From the NCBI RefSeq assembly GCF_000013205.1, contig NC_007775.1:1422501-1486500 (forward strand): 64,000 nucleotides of DNA, in the 5' to 3' direction. Shown here piece by piece: positions 24,964 to 35,283 of this stretch. Position 1 is the stretch's first letter. Each line of letters begins with the position of its first letter. Source of the stretch: Synechococcus sp. JA-3-3Ab (GTDB lineage: Bacteria; Cyanobacteriota; Cyanobacteriia; Thermostichales; Thermostichaceae). The notes beneath the pieces were generated by a model. The model was not told where the DNA came from. It worked only from the letters and a program-made list of their open reading frames with translations, and searched no databases. The position numbers and the translations under genes were made by a program.

Positions 24964-26085
24964 TTATCCCAGCCGCTGCTCGGTTTCGGGATCGAACAGG
25001 TGGAAGCGATCCATGTCGAAGATCACTTCCGCCCACTGGTTGACGCGCAGCTGGGTACGGGGATCCACGCGGGCAATAAACTCCTGCTCGGCCAGGATCC
25101 CTTCTCGGTCGGTGGTGCTGAGATGGAGGATCACTTCATGGCCGATCAGCTCGGTGACGGAGACCTTAGCCCGCACCGGGGCAGGTTGGATCCCTGGGGG
25201 TTGGTAGTGGGGATCGTGGATGTTTTCTGGGCGGATGCCGAAGATGACCGACTTGCCGACGTATTGCCAATAGGGCTCTGCCTGGTGGGGCGGGATGGCC
25301 ACGCGGAAGGCGCCGGTATCCACCCAGAGAGTGCCCTCCTGCTCCCGCAGCTTGGCCTGGAAGAAATTCATGGCGGGGCTGCCGATGAACCCGGCCACAA
25401 ACAGGTTGGCGGGGCGGCTGTAGAGGGCCTGGGGAGTATCCACCTGCTGCAGGCGGCCATCCTTCATGACGGCGATGCGGTTGCCCATGGTCATGGCCTC
25501 CACCTGGTCGTGGGTAACGTAGATAAAGGTGGTGCCCAGTTGCATGTGCAACTTGCTGATCTCGGCCCGCGCCTGCACCCGCAGCTTGGCGTCGAGGTTG
25601 GAGAGGGGCTCATCCATCAAAAACACCGCCGGATTGCGCACGATGGCCCGCCCGACGGCAACCCGCTGCCGTTGCCCACCCGAAAGTTCCTTGGGCTTGC
25701 GGTTGAGCAGGTGTTCGATCCCAAGGCGCTTGGCCACCCCCCTAACCCGGCTTTCGATCTCCGCCCGTGGCAGGCCGCGCAGCTTGAGGCCAAAGGCCAT
25801 ATTTTCGGCCACGGTCATGTGGGGGTAGAGGGCATAGGATTGGAAGACCATGGCGATATCCCGATCCTTGGGGGGGACATCGTTCACCCGTCGATTGCCA
25901 ATGTAGATGGAGCCGGCGCTCACTTCTTCCAAGCCGGCCAACATGCGCAGGGAGGTGGTTTTGCCGCAGCCGGAGGGACCGACGAAGACGAGAAATTCCC
26001 CGTCTTCGATGGCGATGTTCAGGTCGTGGACGGCAGTGGTGTCGCCGTAGCGCTTGGTAACGTGTTCGTAGGTCACGCTGGCCAT
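24964..26085 (-). CDS. ABC transporter ATP-binding protein, MalK/UgpC type
   Basis: A 373-aa ATPase that would energise uptake of sugars or glycerol-phosphate-like solutes. Walker A is GPSGCGKTT, the signature LSGGQRQR, Walker B VFLMDEPLSNLDAK and the H-loop VTHDQVEAM. The C-terminal 130 residues form the TOBE/regulatory domain typical of the MalK subgroup (SVIFGIRPENIH). The ATG at 26085 gives ASVTYEHVTKRYG, the family N-terminus. No permease or binding-protein genes lie nearby, so one ATPase probably serves several transporters, as in other cyanobacteria (inference). Confidence 0.88.
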   Translation of the reverse strand: MASVTYEHVTKRYGDTTAVHDLNIAIEDGEFLVFVGPSGCGKTTSLRMLAGLEEVSAGSIYIGNRRVNDVPPKDRDIAMVFQSYALYPHMTVAENMAFGLKLRGLPRAEIESRVRGVAKRLGIEHLLNRKPKELSGGQRQRVAVGRAIVRNPAVFLMDEPLSNLDAKLRVQARAEISKLHMQLGTTFIYVTHDQVEAMTMGNRIAVMKDGRLQQVDTPQALYSRPANLFVAGFIGSPAMNFFQAKLREQEGTLWVDTGAFRVAIPPHQAEPYWQYVGKSVIFGIRPENIHDPHYQPPGIQPAPVRAKVSVTELIGHEVILHLSTTDREGILAEQEFIARVDPRTQLRVNQWAEVIFDMDRFHLFDPETEQRLG

Positions 26086-26176
26086 GCTCTCGCTCCCCAG
26101 CCACTTCGCCCTCAAACTTATCCAACCCTAGGGGCAGAGGTCAAATCGGATCCCTGGGCTGGAGTAAGCTGGGGTC

Positions 26177-26213
26177 GCCCTCACCCCCAGCCCCTCTCCC
26201 AGAGGGAGAGGGG
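26177..26213. repeat. GC-rich dispersed repeat
   Basis: GCCCTCACCCCCAGCCCCTC then CC...GGGAGAGGGG, an inverted copy of the family seen at 7899-7935. Confidence 0.7.
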
Positions 26214-26235
26214 AGTTGAGGATCGAAAAGCCAAA

Positions 26236-26266
26236 AAACCCAAAAAGGTAGGCCACGAGCCTACCT
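26236..26266 (-). terminator. Rho-independent terminator of hsp20
   Basis: On the minus strand AGGTAGGC-TCGTG-GCCTACCT forms a perfect 8-bp hairpin followed by TTTTTGGGTTTTTT, about 50 bp after the hsp20 stop. Confidence 0.8.
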
Positions 26267-26314
26267 CTGGGATCTGGATCTTGTTAAGCCAAAAGTGGCG
26301 CTCGCCTCCCCCCC

Positions 26315-26755
26315 TTAGGAGACAACGTTCACTTTGACCACTTGGGCTTTTTCGGAGTCCGCCTTGGGCAGAGTCAGGGTGAGGATCCCATCTTTGTATT
26401 CGGCTTTCACCTGATCGTGTTTGATCCGGTTCGGCAGCGGGATCACCCGTTGGAAGCGCCCGTAACGGAATTCAGTCCGGGTTACCCCTTTGTCTTCAGA
26501 GCGCTTCTCAAATCGCCGTTCCCCAGTGATGGAGACCGCTTCGGCTGTGACTTGGATATCCAAGTCGTTGGGGTTCAAGCCGGGCAGCTCCAGCTTCAGG
26601 GTAATGGTTTCGGGATCATCGTGCATCTCCACTGCCGGCATGAAGGCAAAGCCGTCGGCCTCGGTGGTGCGAGGGATCAGCCGGTCGAACATCCGGTTCA
26701 TTTCCCGTTGAATTTCGTCAATTTCACGAAATGGATCCCAGCGGACAAGAGCCAT
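26315..26755 (-). CDS. hspA: Small heat-shock protein (Hsp20 / alpha-crystallin)
   Basis: A 146-aa ATP-independent chaperone that holds unfolding proteins and, in cyanobacteria, also protects membranes. The N-terminus ALVRWDPFREIDEIQREMNR is the family pattern. The alpha-crystallin domain spans about residues 38-140 and contains LELPGLNPNDLDIQV and AEYKDGILTLTLPKA. A strong AGGAGG lies 8 bp before the ATG. The leader has unusual complementary segments (see 26761-26856). Confidence 0.95.
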   Translation of the reverse strand: MALVRWDPFREIDEIQREMNRMFDRLIPRTTEADGFAFMPAVEMHDDPETITLKLELPGLNPNDLDIQVTAEAVSITGERRFEKRSEDKGVTRTEFRYGRFQRVIPLPNRIKHDQVKAEYKDGILTLTLPKADSEKAQVVKVNVVS

Positions 26756-26760
26756 AGAGC

Positions 26761-26856
26761 ATCCTCCTCCTCTATTACTTTGCTTTTTTGACTTCCAGTT
26801 CGAGTTTTTAGCTTAGCTTTCGGGGCTCAACTTTAGAGGTATAAGCAAAACCTCTA
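26761..26856 (-). promoter_or_regulatory. hsp20 leader with mutually exclusive pairings (possible RNA thermometer)
   Basis: In the mRNA sense, UAGAGGU (26856-26850) and ACCUCUA (26840-26834) form a perfect 7-bp hairpin. ACCUCUA can instead pair with UAGAGGA (26774-26768), which is part of the Shine-Dalgarno region. A TACACT near 26868 could be the -10 box, placing the first arm near the 5' end of the transcript. Confidence 0.4.
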
Positions 26857-26933
26857 TGCTTCTAGTGTATTCAAATCCGTTCCGGGAAATGTAGGGTTTT
26901 CTGGAATGTTTCTTAGGTGTTTACCCTACAGGT

Positions 26934-27245
26934 TTATCCATCCAAAACCCTCTGGGACTCCGTATGTTTGGGGCGGCGATGGAGTTTTGTGGGTAACCAC
27001 ATACTGAGACCGGTGGCCACCATCACCAGCAGCCCCAGTCCGTTTAAGAACGGGTAAACCGCTTGCAGATCGAGGGGGCCCCACTGCCCTTTGTGGATTT
27101 GGATCAGCCAGTAGTAGTCGAAGTTTTGGTTAAGGCGGGCAATTTGATACAGGGATCCCGTTACCACCGTTACCACCAAGGGCAGAGCCAGGATGGGGGC
27201 CAGGGCGCGGTGGATCTGGCGGGCGAGTTTTCGAGGCGGGGCCAT
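26934..27245 (-). CDS. Small PepSY-associated membrane protein
   Basis: A 103-aa protein with two predicted membrane helices: LAPILALPLVVTVVTGSLYQ at about residues 16-36 and FLNGLGLLVMVATGLSMWLP at about 68-88. The HRALAPILALPLVVTVVTG start and the GLSMWL end are typical of PepSY-associated TM proteins. The ATG at 27245 is chosen because upstream codons lack support. It lies 75 bp downstream of acnB on the same strand. The precise role is unknown. Confidence 0.65.
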   Translation of the reverse strand: MAPPRKLARQIHRALAPILALPLVVTVVTGSLYQIARLNQNFDYYWLIQIHKGQWGPLDLQAVYPFLNGLGLLVMVATGLSMWLPTKLHRRPKHTESQRVLDG

Positions 27246-27320
27246 CAGGGTTTCTCCAAGGCTAAGGCCACCACCTTGCCATGGTAGCAGGGCAGCCCAA
27301 GCTGCCAAGCCCCCCTGGGT

Positions 27321-29954
27321 CTAGGGACGGATCCCGAGGGCTTCCTCCAGCTTGGGCATTTGCTCGCGGGGGATAACCCGCCCTTCGTCCTCAAAGCCGG
27401 GGATCTCGTGGAAGTTGAGGTAGCGGTACAGCTCGCCGGCAAAGGGCTGGATCTTGGTGGCGACGATCTCCCGGTATTCCTCAGGGGTAGGGATCCGGCC
27501 CAAGAGGGCGCAGGCGGCAGCCAGCTCGGCGGATCCCAGATAGACCCGCGCGTCTTTGCCCATGCGGTTGTTGAAGTTGCGGGTGGAGGTGGACATAACC
27601 GTGGCCCCGTCTGCCACCCGCGCCTGGTTGCCCATGCACAGGCTGCAGCCGGGCATCTCCGTCCTCGCCCCGGCAGCGGCAAAGGTGCCGTACACCCCTT
27701 CGGCGCGCAGTTGCGCCTCGTCCATGCGGGTGGGAGGACAGATCCAAAATTGGCGCACCTTGGCCCGCCCCTGGCCTTCCAAAATCTTGGCGGCGGCGCG
27801 GTAGTGGCCAATGTTGGTCATGCAGGAGCCAATGAACACCTCGTCAATGTGGATGGGTGTGTCGGGGTTGCCGGCCGCGTGCTGGGCGTGGACTTCGCTC
27901 AGGGTCATCACCTTGTCGGGATCGTTGGGGGCACAGACAATTGGCTCGGTGATGGTGCTGAGATCAATCTCGATGACGGCGGCGTATTCGGCGTCGGGAT
28001 CCGCCTCCATCAGGGTGGGGTTGGCCAGCCAGGCCTCCATCTTGGCGATGCGCCGCAGCAGGGTTCTCGCATCCTGATAGCCGCGGGCGATCAGGTTTTT
28101 CAGCAGCACCACGTTGGAGCGCAGGTACTCGGCAACCGTCTCGACGCTCAGCTGGATGGTGCAAGCGGCGCAGTTGCGTTCCGCCGAGGCGTCGGTGAAC
28201 TCGAAGGCTTGCTCCACCTTCAAGTTGGGCAGGCCCTCGATCTCCATAATTCGCCCGGCAAAGACGTTTTTCTTGCCCTGTTTCTCGACGGTGAGCAGCC
28301 CCCGCTGGATGGCCACGTAGGGGATGGCGTGGACAATGTCCCGCAGGGTGATCCCGGGCTGCAGTTCCCCCTTAAAGCGCACCAGCACCGACTCCGGCAT
28401 ATTCAGGGGCATCACCCCCATGGCGGCGGCAAAGGCCACCAGCCCAGAGCCAGCCGGGAAGGAAATGCCCAAAGGGAAGCGGGTGTGGGAGTCGCCCCCG
28501 GTGCCAACAGTATCCGGCAGCAGCATGCGGTTGAGCCAGGAGTGGATGATGCCGTCGCCTGGCCGCAGGACGACACCTCCCCGCGAGGCAAAAAAGTCGG
28601 GCAGCTCTTTGTGAACCTGGATATCCACCGGCTTGGGATAGGCGGCGGTGTGGCAGAAGCTCTGCAGCACCAGGTCGGCGCTGAAGCCCAGACAGGCCAA
28701 TTCCTTGAGCTCGTCGCGGGTCATGGGGCCGGTGGTGTCCTGGGATCCCACCGTGGTGATCAGCGGCTCGCAACTGGTGCCGGGGCGCACTCCGGGCAGC
28801 CCGCAGGCTTTGCCGACGATTTTCTGGGCCAGGGTATAGCCCTTGCCCGTGTCGGCGGGCGGGGTGGGGCGAATGAACAGGGGGGAGGGATCCAGCCCCA
28901 GGGCCTGGCGGGTTTTGTCGGTAAGGGCCCGGCCAATCAAGAGAGGGATGCGGCCCCCGGCCCGCACCTCGTCGGGCAGCGTCACAGGCTGCAGGGAAAA
29001 GGTGGTGAGGACTTGGCCATCCTCAGAGCGGATAACGCCCTCGTAGGGGTAGATCGTCACTACCATGCCCGTCTCCAGGCAGGAGACATCGCACTGGATG
29101 GGCAGGGCGCCGGCATCTTCGGCGGTGGTGAAGAAAATGGGCGCGATCGTGCCCCCCAGAATCACCCCGCCGGCCCGCTTGTTGGGCACATAGGGAATGT
29201 CGTGGCCGATGTGCCAGAGCAGGGAATTAAGGGCGGACTTGCGGGAAGATCCCGTGCCCACCACATCCCCCACAAAGGCCACCGGATGGCCGCGGCGCTT
29301 CAGCTCGGCAATGGCTGCTATCGCTCCCGGCGCCCGCGATTCCAGCATGCTCTGGGCATGAAGGGGAATATCGGGGCGGGTGGTGGCGTGGGCGGCCGGG
29401 GAGAGGTCGTCGGTGTTGATCTCGCCGGCAATTTTGAACACCGTCGCCGTGATCGCCTCGGCCAGGGGCGGCCTGGCGGTGAACCACTCCCCTTCCGCCC
29501 AAGAGTGGAGCACCTGTCGGGCATAGGCGTTGCCCGCTTGGCTCAGCTCCAGCACGTCGTGGAAGGCGTCGAAAACCAGCAGCGTGTGGCTGAGGGCGCG
29601 GGCCGCTGCGGCGGCAATTTCCGGTCGCTCATCCTGCAGCAGCTCCAGCAACACCTGGACGTTGTAGCCCCCCAGCATCGTGCCCAAGAGCTCTACCGCC
29701 CGCAGGGGGGTAATGAGGGGCGAGTGCACTTCTTCCTTAGCCACAGCGGCCAAAAAGCCCGCCTTCACATAGGCCGCTTCGTCCACCCCCGGCGGGACGC
29801 GCTCTGTAAGCAGATGCAACAAAAAGGCCTCTTCGCCGGCGGGGGGATCCTTGAGCAGCTCGCACACCTGGCTGGTCTGGGCGGCGTTCAAGGGCAGCGG
29901 CGGGATCCCTTGGGCCGCGCGGGCAGCAGCATGTTGGCGGTACTCGGCCAGCAT
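27321..29954 (-). CDS. acnB: Bifunctional aconitate hydratase 2 / 2-methylisocitrate dehydratase
   Basis: An 877-aa TCA-cycle enzyme that interconverts citrate and isocitrate. The N-terminal HEAT-like domain (about 1-160) is AcnB-specific and precedes the swivelling domain ([38 protein letters not shown]). The [4Fe-4S] ligands are Cys in [10 protein letters not shown] and the two Cys of [30 protein letters not shown] is the substrate-site motif. Length is as expected for AcnB. An isocitrate dehydrogenase gene is at 52505, so consecutive TCA steps are encoded in the window but not adjacent. Confidence 0.95.
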   Translation of the reverse strand: MLAEYRQHAAARAAQGIPPLPLNAAQTSQVCELLKDPPAGEEAFLLHLLTERVPPGVDEAAYVKAGFLAAVAKEEVHSPLITPLRAVELLGTMLGGYNVQVLLELLQDERPEIAAAAARALSHTLLVFDAFHDVLELSQAGNAYARQVLHSWAEGEWFTARPPLAEAITATVFKIAGEINTDDLSPAAHATTRPDIPLHAQSMLESRAPGAIAAIAELKRRGHPVAFVGDVVGTGSSRKSALNSLLWHIGHDIPYVPNKRAGGVILGGTIAPIFFTTAEDAGALPIQCDVSCLETGMVVTIYPYEGVIRSEDGQVLTTFSLQPVTLPDEVRAGGRIPLLIGRALTDKTRQALGLDPSPLFIRPTPPADTGKGYTLAQKIVGKACGLPGVRPGTSCEPLITTVGSQDTTGPMTRDELKELACLGFSADLVLQSFCHTAAYPKPVDIQVHKELPDFFASRGGVVLRPGDGIIHSWLNRMLLPDTVGTGGDSHTRFPLGISFPAGSGLVAFAAAMGVMPLNMPESVLVRFKGELQPGITLRDIVHAIPYVAIQRGLLTVEKQGKKNVFAGRIMEIEGLPNLKVEQAFEFTDASAERNCAACTIQLSVETVAEYLRSNVVLLKNLIARGYQDARTLLRRIAKMEAWLANPTLMEADPDAEYAAVIEIDLSTITEPIVCAPNDPDKVMTLSEVHAQHAAGNPDTPIHIDEVFIGSCMTNIGHYRAAAKILEGQGRAKVRQFWICPPTRMDEAQLRAEGVYGTFAAAGARTEMPGCSLCMGNQARVADGATVMSTSTRNFNNRMGKDARVYLGSAELAAACALLGRIPTPEEYREIVATKIQPFAGELYRYLNFHEIPGFEDEGRVIPREQMPKLEEALGIRP

Positions 29955-30028
29955 GGGGAGGATTCCTTAGGTCACTCGATGTGGGTATTCATTCTACCGC
30001 CAGCTCGGCAGCAACCAGCTCTGCCGCC

Positions 30029-31114
30029 TCAGGATAGCTCCGCCAACAGCTCTTTTTGGTATAGGCCAATACAAGCCTGGATCAACTCGTCCAGCTCCCC
30101 TTCCAAAATTGGCTCGAGCAGGAAGTTCTGGTTGAGGCGGTGATCGGTAACCCGGTTGTCTTTGTAGTTGTAGGTGCGAATTTTTTCCGAGCGCGATCCC
30201 GTTCCCACCTGCATGCGACGGGCGGAGCTGATGGAGGCCTGTTGCTCCTGCAGCTTCATCTCGTAGAGCTTGGCCCGCAAAATCTGCATCGCCCGCTGCC
30301 GGTTCTGCAGCTGGGAGCGCTCCTCGGTACAAAACACGCGGATGCCGGTGGGCTTGTGGAGGAGGTCCACCGCCGTTTCCACCTTGTTCACGTTTTGGCC
30401 GCCCGCCCCGCCGGAGCGCGCCGTCTTGATCTCGATGTCCTTCGGGTCGATCACCACCTCCACCTCGTCCACTTCCGGCATCACCGCCACCGTGGCCGTC
30501 GAGGTGTGGACGCGCCCCTGGGCCTCTGTCACGGGCACCCGCTGCACCCGATGCACGCCGGCCTCGAACTTCAGCTTGCTGTAGACCTGATCCCCGCGAA
30601 TTTCCAGGATGGCCTCTTTGTAGCCTCCCATCTCTCCTTCCGAGAGGCTGGCCAGGCGCACCGACCAGCCCATCTTCTCGGCGTAGCGGGTGTACATGCG
30701 GGCCAAATCCGCCGCCCACAGGGCCGCCTCCTCGCCGCCGGTGCCGGCGCGGATTTCCAACATAATGTTTTTCTCGTCGTTGGGATCCCGGGGCAGCAGC
30801 AGCAGGGTCAGCTTTTCCTCCAGTTGTTCTTGGCGGACGCGCAGTTGCTCCAGTTCTGCCCTGGCCATCGCCTCCAGCTCTGGGTCGTCGGAAGCCACCT
30901 CCCGCAGCAGCTCTTCCGTCTGCTTCAGCTCGCGAGTGAGCTTTTGCCACTCGTGAAAGGTCTGGACGGTGGCTTCTAGGGAGGAGCGGGCCTTGGCAAT
31001 CCGCTGCAGCTCAGCCGGATCGGTCGCCACATCGGGATCGGCCAGACGTACCGTCAGCTCCTGAAAGGTGGCTTCAACGTTTTTAAGCTGCTCGATGAGT
31101 TGAGCAGAGGCCAT
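30029..31114 (-). CDS. prfA: Peptide chain release factor 1
   Basis: A 361-aa release factor for UAA and UAG codons. The GGQ motif that triggers peptidyl-tRNA hydrolysis is in [16 protein letters not shown]. The codon-recognition tripeptide is PVT in [20 protein letters not shown], corresponding to the P-x-T of RF1 and not the SPF of RF2. It follows rpmE, the usual cyanobacterial position after the ribosomal cluster. Confidence 0.95.
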   Translation of the reverse strand: MASAQLIEQLKNVEATFQELTVRLADPDVATDPAELQRIAKARSSLEATVQTFHEWQKLTRELKQTEELLREVASDDPELEAMARAELEQLRVRQEQLEEKLTLLLLPRDPNDEKNIMLEIRAGTGGEEAALWAADLARMYTRYAEKMGWSVRLASLSEGEMGGYKEAILEIRGDQVYSKLKFEAGVHRVQRVPVTEAQGRVHTSTATVAVMPEVDEVEVVIDPKDIEIKTARSGGAGGQNVNKVETAVDLLHKPTGIRVFCTEERSQLQNRQRAMQILRAKLYEMKLQEQQASISSARRMQVGTGSRSEKIRTYNYKDNRVTDHRLNQNFLLEPILEGELDELIQACIGLYQKELLAELS

Positions 31115-31184
31115 AGATCCAGTGTCAGCGAAGACTCACAGCAATGCCCAGCAAGGCAGAAAAGAAACTCAGATTGAAGCTCGG

Positions 31185-31406
31185 CTACCTAGCTTTCTTG
31201 CCGCCCATGCCGTACTTGCGCATGAACTTGTCCACGCGGCCTTCGCTGTCAATGATCTTCTGGCTGCCGGTGAAAAAGGGATGGTTGCCCGACCAAACAT
31301 CGACCTTCAGCTCCGGCTTGGTGGATCCCACTGTCATCACCACTTCGCCGTTGCAGATGACTTTGGCTTCGGGATACCACTGGGGGTGTATTCCTTTTTT
31401 GGGCAT
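31185..31406 (-). CDS. rpmE: 50S ribosomal protein L31
   Basis: A 73-aa protein starting PKKGIHPQWYPEAKV, with the family core WSGNHPFFTGSQK and GRVDKFMRKYGM. It lacks the four Cys of the zinc-binding form (only one Cys, in ICNGE), so it is the zinc-independent type usual in cyanobacteria. A start at 31406 is preferred over in-frame codons upstream. Confidence 0.95.
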   Translation of the reverse strand: MPKKGIHPQWYPEAKVICNGEVVMTVGSTKPELKVDVWSGNHPFFTGSQKIIDSEGRVDKFMRKYGMGGKKAR

Positions 31407-31483
31407 GGCAATCTCCTCCTCTGGGCCTGTTCCTATACCCTTGTCTATCAACATCTAACTTGAAAAAGCAATGGCAGGGATCC

Positions 31484-31897
31484 CTAGCGCTTCGAGTACT
31501 GGGGAGCCTTGCGGGCCTTGCGTAGGCCATATTTCTTCCGTTCCACGGCGCGCGGATCCCGTTTTAGGTAGCCCTCTGTCTTGAGGGGGCCGCGGTTAGC
31601 CGGATCCACCTCGCAGAGGGCGCGCGCCACGCCCAACTTGATGGCATCGGCCTGACCGTGGACGCCGCCGCCATGAGCCCGCACCAAGATGTCGTAGGAG
31701 TTCTCTAGGCCGAGGAGCTCCAACGGCGCTTTCACACTGGCCAGTAGCGCCTCCTGGTATTGCAGGTATTGGTCGCCGGGCCTGTCGTTGATGATCAGCT
31801 TGCCGGTGCCGGGCACCAGGCGCACGCGGGCGACAGCCGTTTTGCGGCGTCCGGTTCCCCAGTAGACGGCTCGTTGGCTGCTGGCTGCTTGGGTCAT
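31484..31897 (-). CDS. rpsI: 30S ribosomal protein S9
   Basis: A 137-aa protein with [20 protein letters not shown] at the N-terminus, the [15 protein letters not shown] core and the C-terminal [12 protein letters not shown] tail that reaches the P-site tRNA. It overlaps rplM by 4 bp (ATGA), so the two are translationally coupled. Confidence 0.96.
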   Translation of the reverse strand: MTQAASSQRAVYWGTGRRKTAVARVRLVPGTGKLIINDRPGDQYLQYQEALLASVKAPLELLGLENSYDILVRAHGGGVHGQADAIKLGVARALCEVDPANRGPLKTEGYLKRDPRAVERKKYGLRKARKAPQYSKR

Positions 31898-32349
31898 ACT
31901 TTGGCTCCTGGGATCGTGTGGATGGGGTAAACCTGAGGTTGCTGGGCCTCGTGGGGGTGGTGGGGCCCGGCGTACACTTTTAGCTTGGTGAATTGCCGCC
32001 GGCCCAGGCGGGTGTGGGGCAACATCCCCTTCACTGCTTTCTCAATCACCCGCTCCGGCAGGCGAGCTTGCAGTTGGGCAAAAGTCTCGACTTTCATGCC
32101 GCCGGGACGGCCAGAGTGGCGGCGGTAGAGCTTTTGGGTGCGCTTTTTGCCGGTGACCACCACTTTCTCGGCGTTGATCACGATCACGTAGTCCCCCGTA
32201 TCCAGGTGAGGGGTGAAGTTGGGTTTGTGCTTGCCCCGCAGGAGCTTGGCCACAACCACGGCCAAGCGGCCGAGGCGCTGGTTGGCAGCGTCCACCAGAT
32301 ACCAGCGAGGGGTTAGAGTTTCGGGGGGAGGAACGGGAGTTGTGTTCAT
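31894..32349 (-). CDS. rplM: 50S ribosomal protein L13
   Basis: A 151-aa protein. Hallmarks are [38 protein letters not shown] and [18 protein letters not shown]. The ATG at 32349 ([15 protein letters not shown]) is the plausible start. The frame is open further upstream, but that sequence has no family match. It overlaps rpsI by 4 bp. Confidence 0.95.
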   Translation of the reverse strand: MNTTPVPPPETLTPRWYLVDAANQRLGRLAVVVAKLLRGKHKPNFTPHLDTGDYVIVINAEKVVVTGKKRTQKLYRRHSGRPGGMKVETFAQLQARLPERVIEKAVKGMLPHTRLGRRQFTKLKVYAGPHHPHEAQQPQVYPIHTIPGAKV

Positions 32350-32398
32350 GGCAGCCAAGGATGACATCAACCGCAGAATGGAATGGACAAGAAAACGC

Positions 32399-33262
32399 CT
32401 AGGCCAGGGAAGAAACACACAAAGCCGCCGACCAATCGGGGGTTTTGGGCAACCCCTGCAGGGGCAAGGCCCAAAAGGGCGGCGAGTGAGCGAAGCGGCG
32501 GCCAAAGGGATCCCCAGCATAGCCCACATCCACCAGGCACAGCCCTTGCGGAGGGGCGCTGTAGCGGGTGCGCATCCGGCTCCAGTCGTTGTGTTGCCAG
32601 AGGTGGACAAATTGTTGTGGGCTGATCTCGCCACGGCCCACCACCTCCAGGGATCCCACCAGCAGCCGCATCATGCGGTAGAGAAAGCCGCTGGCCTGCA
32701 CCTCGATGCTGATGAGATCCCCCAGCCGCTGGCAGAGCACCTCCTGCACCTGCACCCGCGAGTGGGGCCGGTCGGATCCCCGGCGGCGAAAGGCTTCTAG
32801 GCTGTGCTCGCCCAGAAGAGAGTTGAGGGCCTCCGCCATCGGCTCCACCTGCAAAGGCCAGCGCACCTGCCAGCTAAAGAGGCGCCAGAACACATCCGGC
32901 AGCTCCCGGTTCAGGATCAAGTAGCGATAGCGGCGCCAGCGAGCCGAAAAGCGGGCATGCCAGAAATCGGGCACCTGAGCGGAAGCCAATACCACCACAT
33001 CTTCCGGCAGACAGTCGTTGAGCACCCGCGCCCACTCCGTCGGCGGGATGCCAGAGGTGGTGTCGAAGTGGGCCACCTGGCCCGAGGCATGAACCCCCGT
33101 ATCGGTGCGACCTGCCCCGTAGAGGGCCACCGGGTGCCCGGCCCGCAACGCAATCGCCTCCTCCAGTACCCCTTGCACGGTGCGGTGGCCCGCTTGCCGC
33201 TGCCAGCCGCGAAAGCCGCTGCCGAGGTACTGAATTTTCAGGGCAATGCGACGGCTCTGCAT
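32399..33262 (-). CDS. truA: tRNA pseudouridine(38-40) synthase TruA
   Basis: A 287-aa enzyme that isomerises uridines 38-40 in the tRNA anticodon arm. The catalytic Asp54 lies in [18 protein letters not shown]. Other conserved segments are [19 protein letters not shown]-like [14 protein letters not shown] and [16 protein letters not shown]. The C-terminus extends about 25 residues past the usual end. It lies between rplQ (5 bp upstream) and rplM. Confidence 0.95.
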   Translation of the reverse strand: MQSRRIALKIQYLGSGFRGWQRQAGHRTVQGVLEEAIALRAGHPVALYGAGRTDTGVHASGQVAHFDTTSGIPPTEWARVLNDCLPEDVVVLASAQVPDFWHARFSARWRRYRYLILNRELPDVFWRLFSWQVRWPLQVEPMAEALNSLLGEHSLEAFRRRGSDRPHSRVQVQEVLCQRLGDLISIEVQASGFLYRMMRLLVGSLEVVGRGEISPQQFVHLWQHNDWSRMRTRYSAPPQGLCLVDVGYAGDPFGRRFAHSPPFWALPLQGLPKTPDWSAALCVSSLA

Positions 33263-33267
33263 GGGGC

Positions 33268-33618
33268 CTACACCAACTCGATGACCGCCATTTCTGCCCC
33301 GTCGCCCCGTCGACGCACCGTGCGCAGGATGCGGGTGTAGCCCCCAGGCCGATCGCGGTAGCGCTCCGGCGCTTGCTCAAACAGGGAGCGCACCAGCTCC
33401 TTGTCATAGATGTAGGCCAGGGCCTGCCGCCGCGCTGCCAGAGAGCCGTCCTTGGCCAGGGTGATCATTTTCTCAGTGGTGGCGCGAATGGCTTTGGCGC
33501 GGGCTTTGGTGGTCGTGATCCGCCCTTCCCGCAGCAGGGCCGTGGTCAGCGCCCGCATCAGGGCCTTGCGCTGGTCGGCGGGCTTGTTGAGGTGAGGGGT
33601 ACGACGGCGGTGACGCAT
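33268..33618 (-). CDS. rplQ: 50S ribosomal protein L17
   Basis: A 116-aa protein with the complete L17 pattern: [20 protein letters not shown], then [18 protein letters not shown], and the C-terminal [20 protein letters not shown]. It is followed after 5 bp by truA and preceded by rpoA. Confidence 0.97.
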   Translation of the reverse strand: MRHRRRTPHLNKPADQRKALMRALTTALLREGRITTTKARAKAIRATTEKMITLAKDGSLAARRQALAYIYDKELVRSLFEQAPERYRDRPGGYTRILRTVRRRGDGAEMAVIELV

Positions 33619-33690
33619 AGTAGCCTCTGCCTTTTATCTTGTGTCCTGTGGAGATGTTGACCGGTTTTGCCGCAGCGAGCCGGCAAGGCT

Positions 33691-34686
33691 CTACGTCTTG
33701 CTCCTTTCGCGGGGCAAGGTTAGGCCTAGGCGGTTCTTCAAAGCTTGCACCACCTCTTCCGCGGATTTTTGGCCGAAGTTTTTGATCTCCAGCAAATCCT
33801 CTTCGGTATAAACCAATAGATCCGCCACCGTATTGATTTGAGCGCGCTTCAGGCAGTTGTAAGCCCGTACCGAGAGCTGCAGCTCTTCGATGGGGATCTG
33901 GTTCTTCTGGTTATCCTCAGCTTGCCGGGGCTCTGGCGGGGTGTCGAAGCTGACCTCCTGCAGCGGCGAGAACAGGCCCACCAAAATGCGAGCCGCCTGG
34001 CTGAGGGCCTCCTGGGGGGTGAGGCTGCCGTTGGTCCAAATCTCCAAAATTAGGCGATCTTTTTCCAGAGATTGTCCCACCCGCGCCGCCTCAACGGTGT
34101 AGTTGACTTTGCGCACCGGCATGAAGACGGAGTCGATCTGGAGAAAGTCGATGGCCATCGATTTGCTGTCGGAGTAATCGACGGCACGGTAGCCACGTCC
34201 GCGGCCAATCATGAACTCCATTTCCAGGATCGCCCCTTCCGCCAAGGTGGCAATGTGATGGCGGGGGTTGATCACTTCCACCTCGCTGGGCAATTGCAGC
34301 TTCTCGGCGGTCACCTCTCCCGGCCCTTGTGCCACCAAACGGCCCACCTGCGTGTCGGGAGCGTTGGAGCGCAGCACCAGCTCCTTCATGTTGAGTAGGA
34401 TCTCCATCACGTCTTCCCGCACCCCCGGCACCGTGGAAAACTCGTGGGTCACCCCGGCAATGCGTACAGCGGTTACTGCCGTCCCTTCTAGGTTGGAGAG
34501 CAACACCCGCCGCAGGGCGTTGCCCACCGTGATCCCTTGACCCCGCTCCAGTGGCCCCAGGGCAAATTTGCCGTAGTGAACGCCATTGGCTTCCTGATGG
34601 GATTCGACGCACTCGGTCTGGTAGGGAGCAGCACTAGAAGCGGCTTTGCTGCCCAGATTGTGGAGGGTTCGGCTGGTCTGCATCAT
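33691..34686 (-). CDS. rpoA: RNA polymerase subunit alpha
   Basis: A 331-aa subunit. The N-terminal domain for assembly has GNALRRVLLSNLEGTAVTAV and the C-terminal domain that contacts promoter DNA and activators has LSVRAYNCLKRAQINTVADL and FGQKSAEEVVQAL. The N-terminus is about 15 residues longer than in many homologues (MMQTSRTLHNLGSKAASSA). Two consecutive Met codons begin the frame, so the start is 34686 or 34683. Confidence 0.96.
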   Translation of the reverse strand: MMQTSRTLHNLGSKAASSAAPYQTECVESHQEANGVHYGKFALGPLERGQGITVGNALRRVLLSNLEGTAVTAVRIAGVTHEFSTVPGVREDVMEILLNMKELVLRSNAPDTQVGRLVAQGPGEVTAEKLQLPSEVEVINPRHHIATLAEGAILEMEFMIGRGRGYRAVDYSDSKSMAIDFLQIDSVFMPVRKVNYTVEAARVGQSLEKDRLILEIWTNGSLTPQEALSQAARILVGLFSPLQEVSFDTPPEPRQAEDNQKNQIPIEELQLSVRAYNCLKRAQINTVADLLVYTEEDLLEIKNFGQKSAEEVVQALKNRLGLTLPRERSKT

Positions 34687-34808
34687 AGAGTAGCCCCGTC
34701 CGTCTGGCTCAACATCTGTTTGGAGAACTTAGAAGACTGGAGGCCATGCCTCACATCCTGCAGGAGGGCAAGCCTGTCGCCAGCGCTTGGCCCGCCCTGG
34801 GGATCCCT

Positions 34809-35195
34809 TTAGACGCGCCGCCGCTTGGGGGGACGGCAGCCGTTGTGGGGAATGGGAGTGATATCTCGAATCAGGGTGATTTCTAGACCAGTGGCCTGCA
34901 GAGCGCGAATGGCGGTTTCCCGACCGGCGCCAGGGCCACTCACCATTACCTCAATCTGGCGCATGCCGTTCTCCATGGCCTGACGCGCTGCGCTCTCTGC
35001 CGCCATTTGGGCTGCAAAGGGGGTGCCTTTCTTGGCGCCCTTGAACCCCGTAGAACCTGCGGAGGCCCAAGACACCACGTCGCCATTGGGATCCGTGATG
35101 GTGACGATGGTGTTGTTGAAGGTGGACTGAATGTAGGCCACACCGTTGGGGACATTCTTCTTGACCTTGCGTCCGCGCCGTTGCTGCCGAGCCAT
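34809..35195 (-). CDS. rpsK: 30S ribosomal protein S11
   Basis: A 128-aa protein starting [17 protein letters not shown]. The S11 core is [37 protein letters not shown] and the C-terminal [17 protein letters not shown]. The ATG at 35195 is the family start. Confidence 0.97.
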   Translation of the reverse strand: MARQQRRGRKVKKNVPNGVAYIQSTFNNTIVTITDPNGDVVSWASAGSTGFKGAKKGTPFAAQMAAESAARQAMENGMRQIEVMVSGPGAGRETAIRALQATGLEITLIRDITPIPHNGCRPPKRRRV

Positions 35196-35283
35196 GACCT
35201 GTGCGTCCTTTGAACAACTGTTTACATCCCGTTTTGCAGTTTGGAGAGGGTGGGAAACTCTGCCCGCCGCCCCAGCCGCGCCA

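Noticed and set aside
24853-26337. 494-codon open frame opposite the ABC ATPase
   Set aside because: It is antisense to a complete MalK-type gene; its residues mirror the ATPase codons and match no family.
27360-30143. 927-codon open frame opposite acnB
   Set aside because: An antisense artefact of third-position GC bias in acnB.
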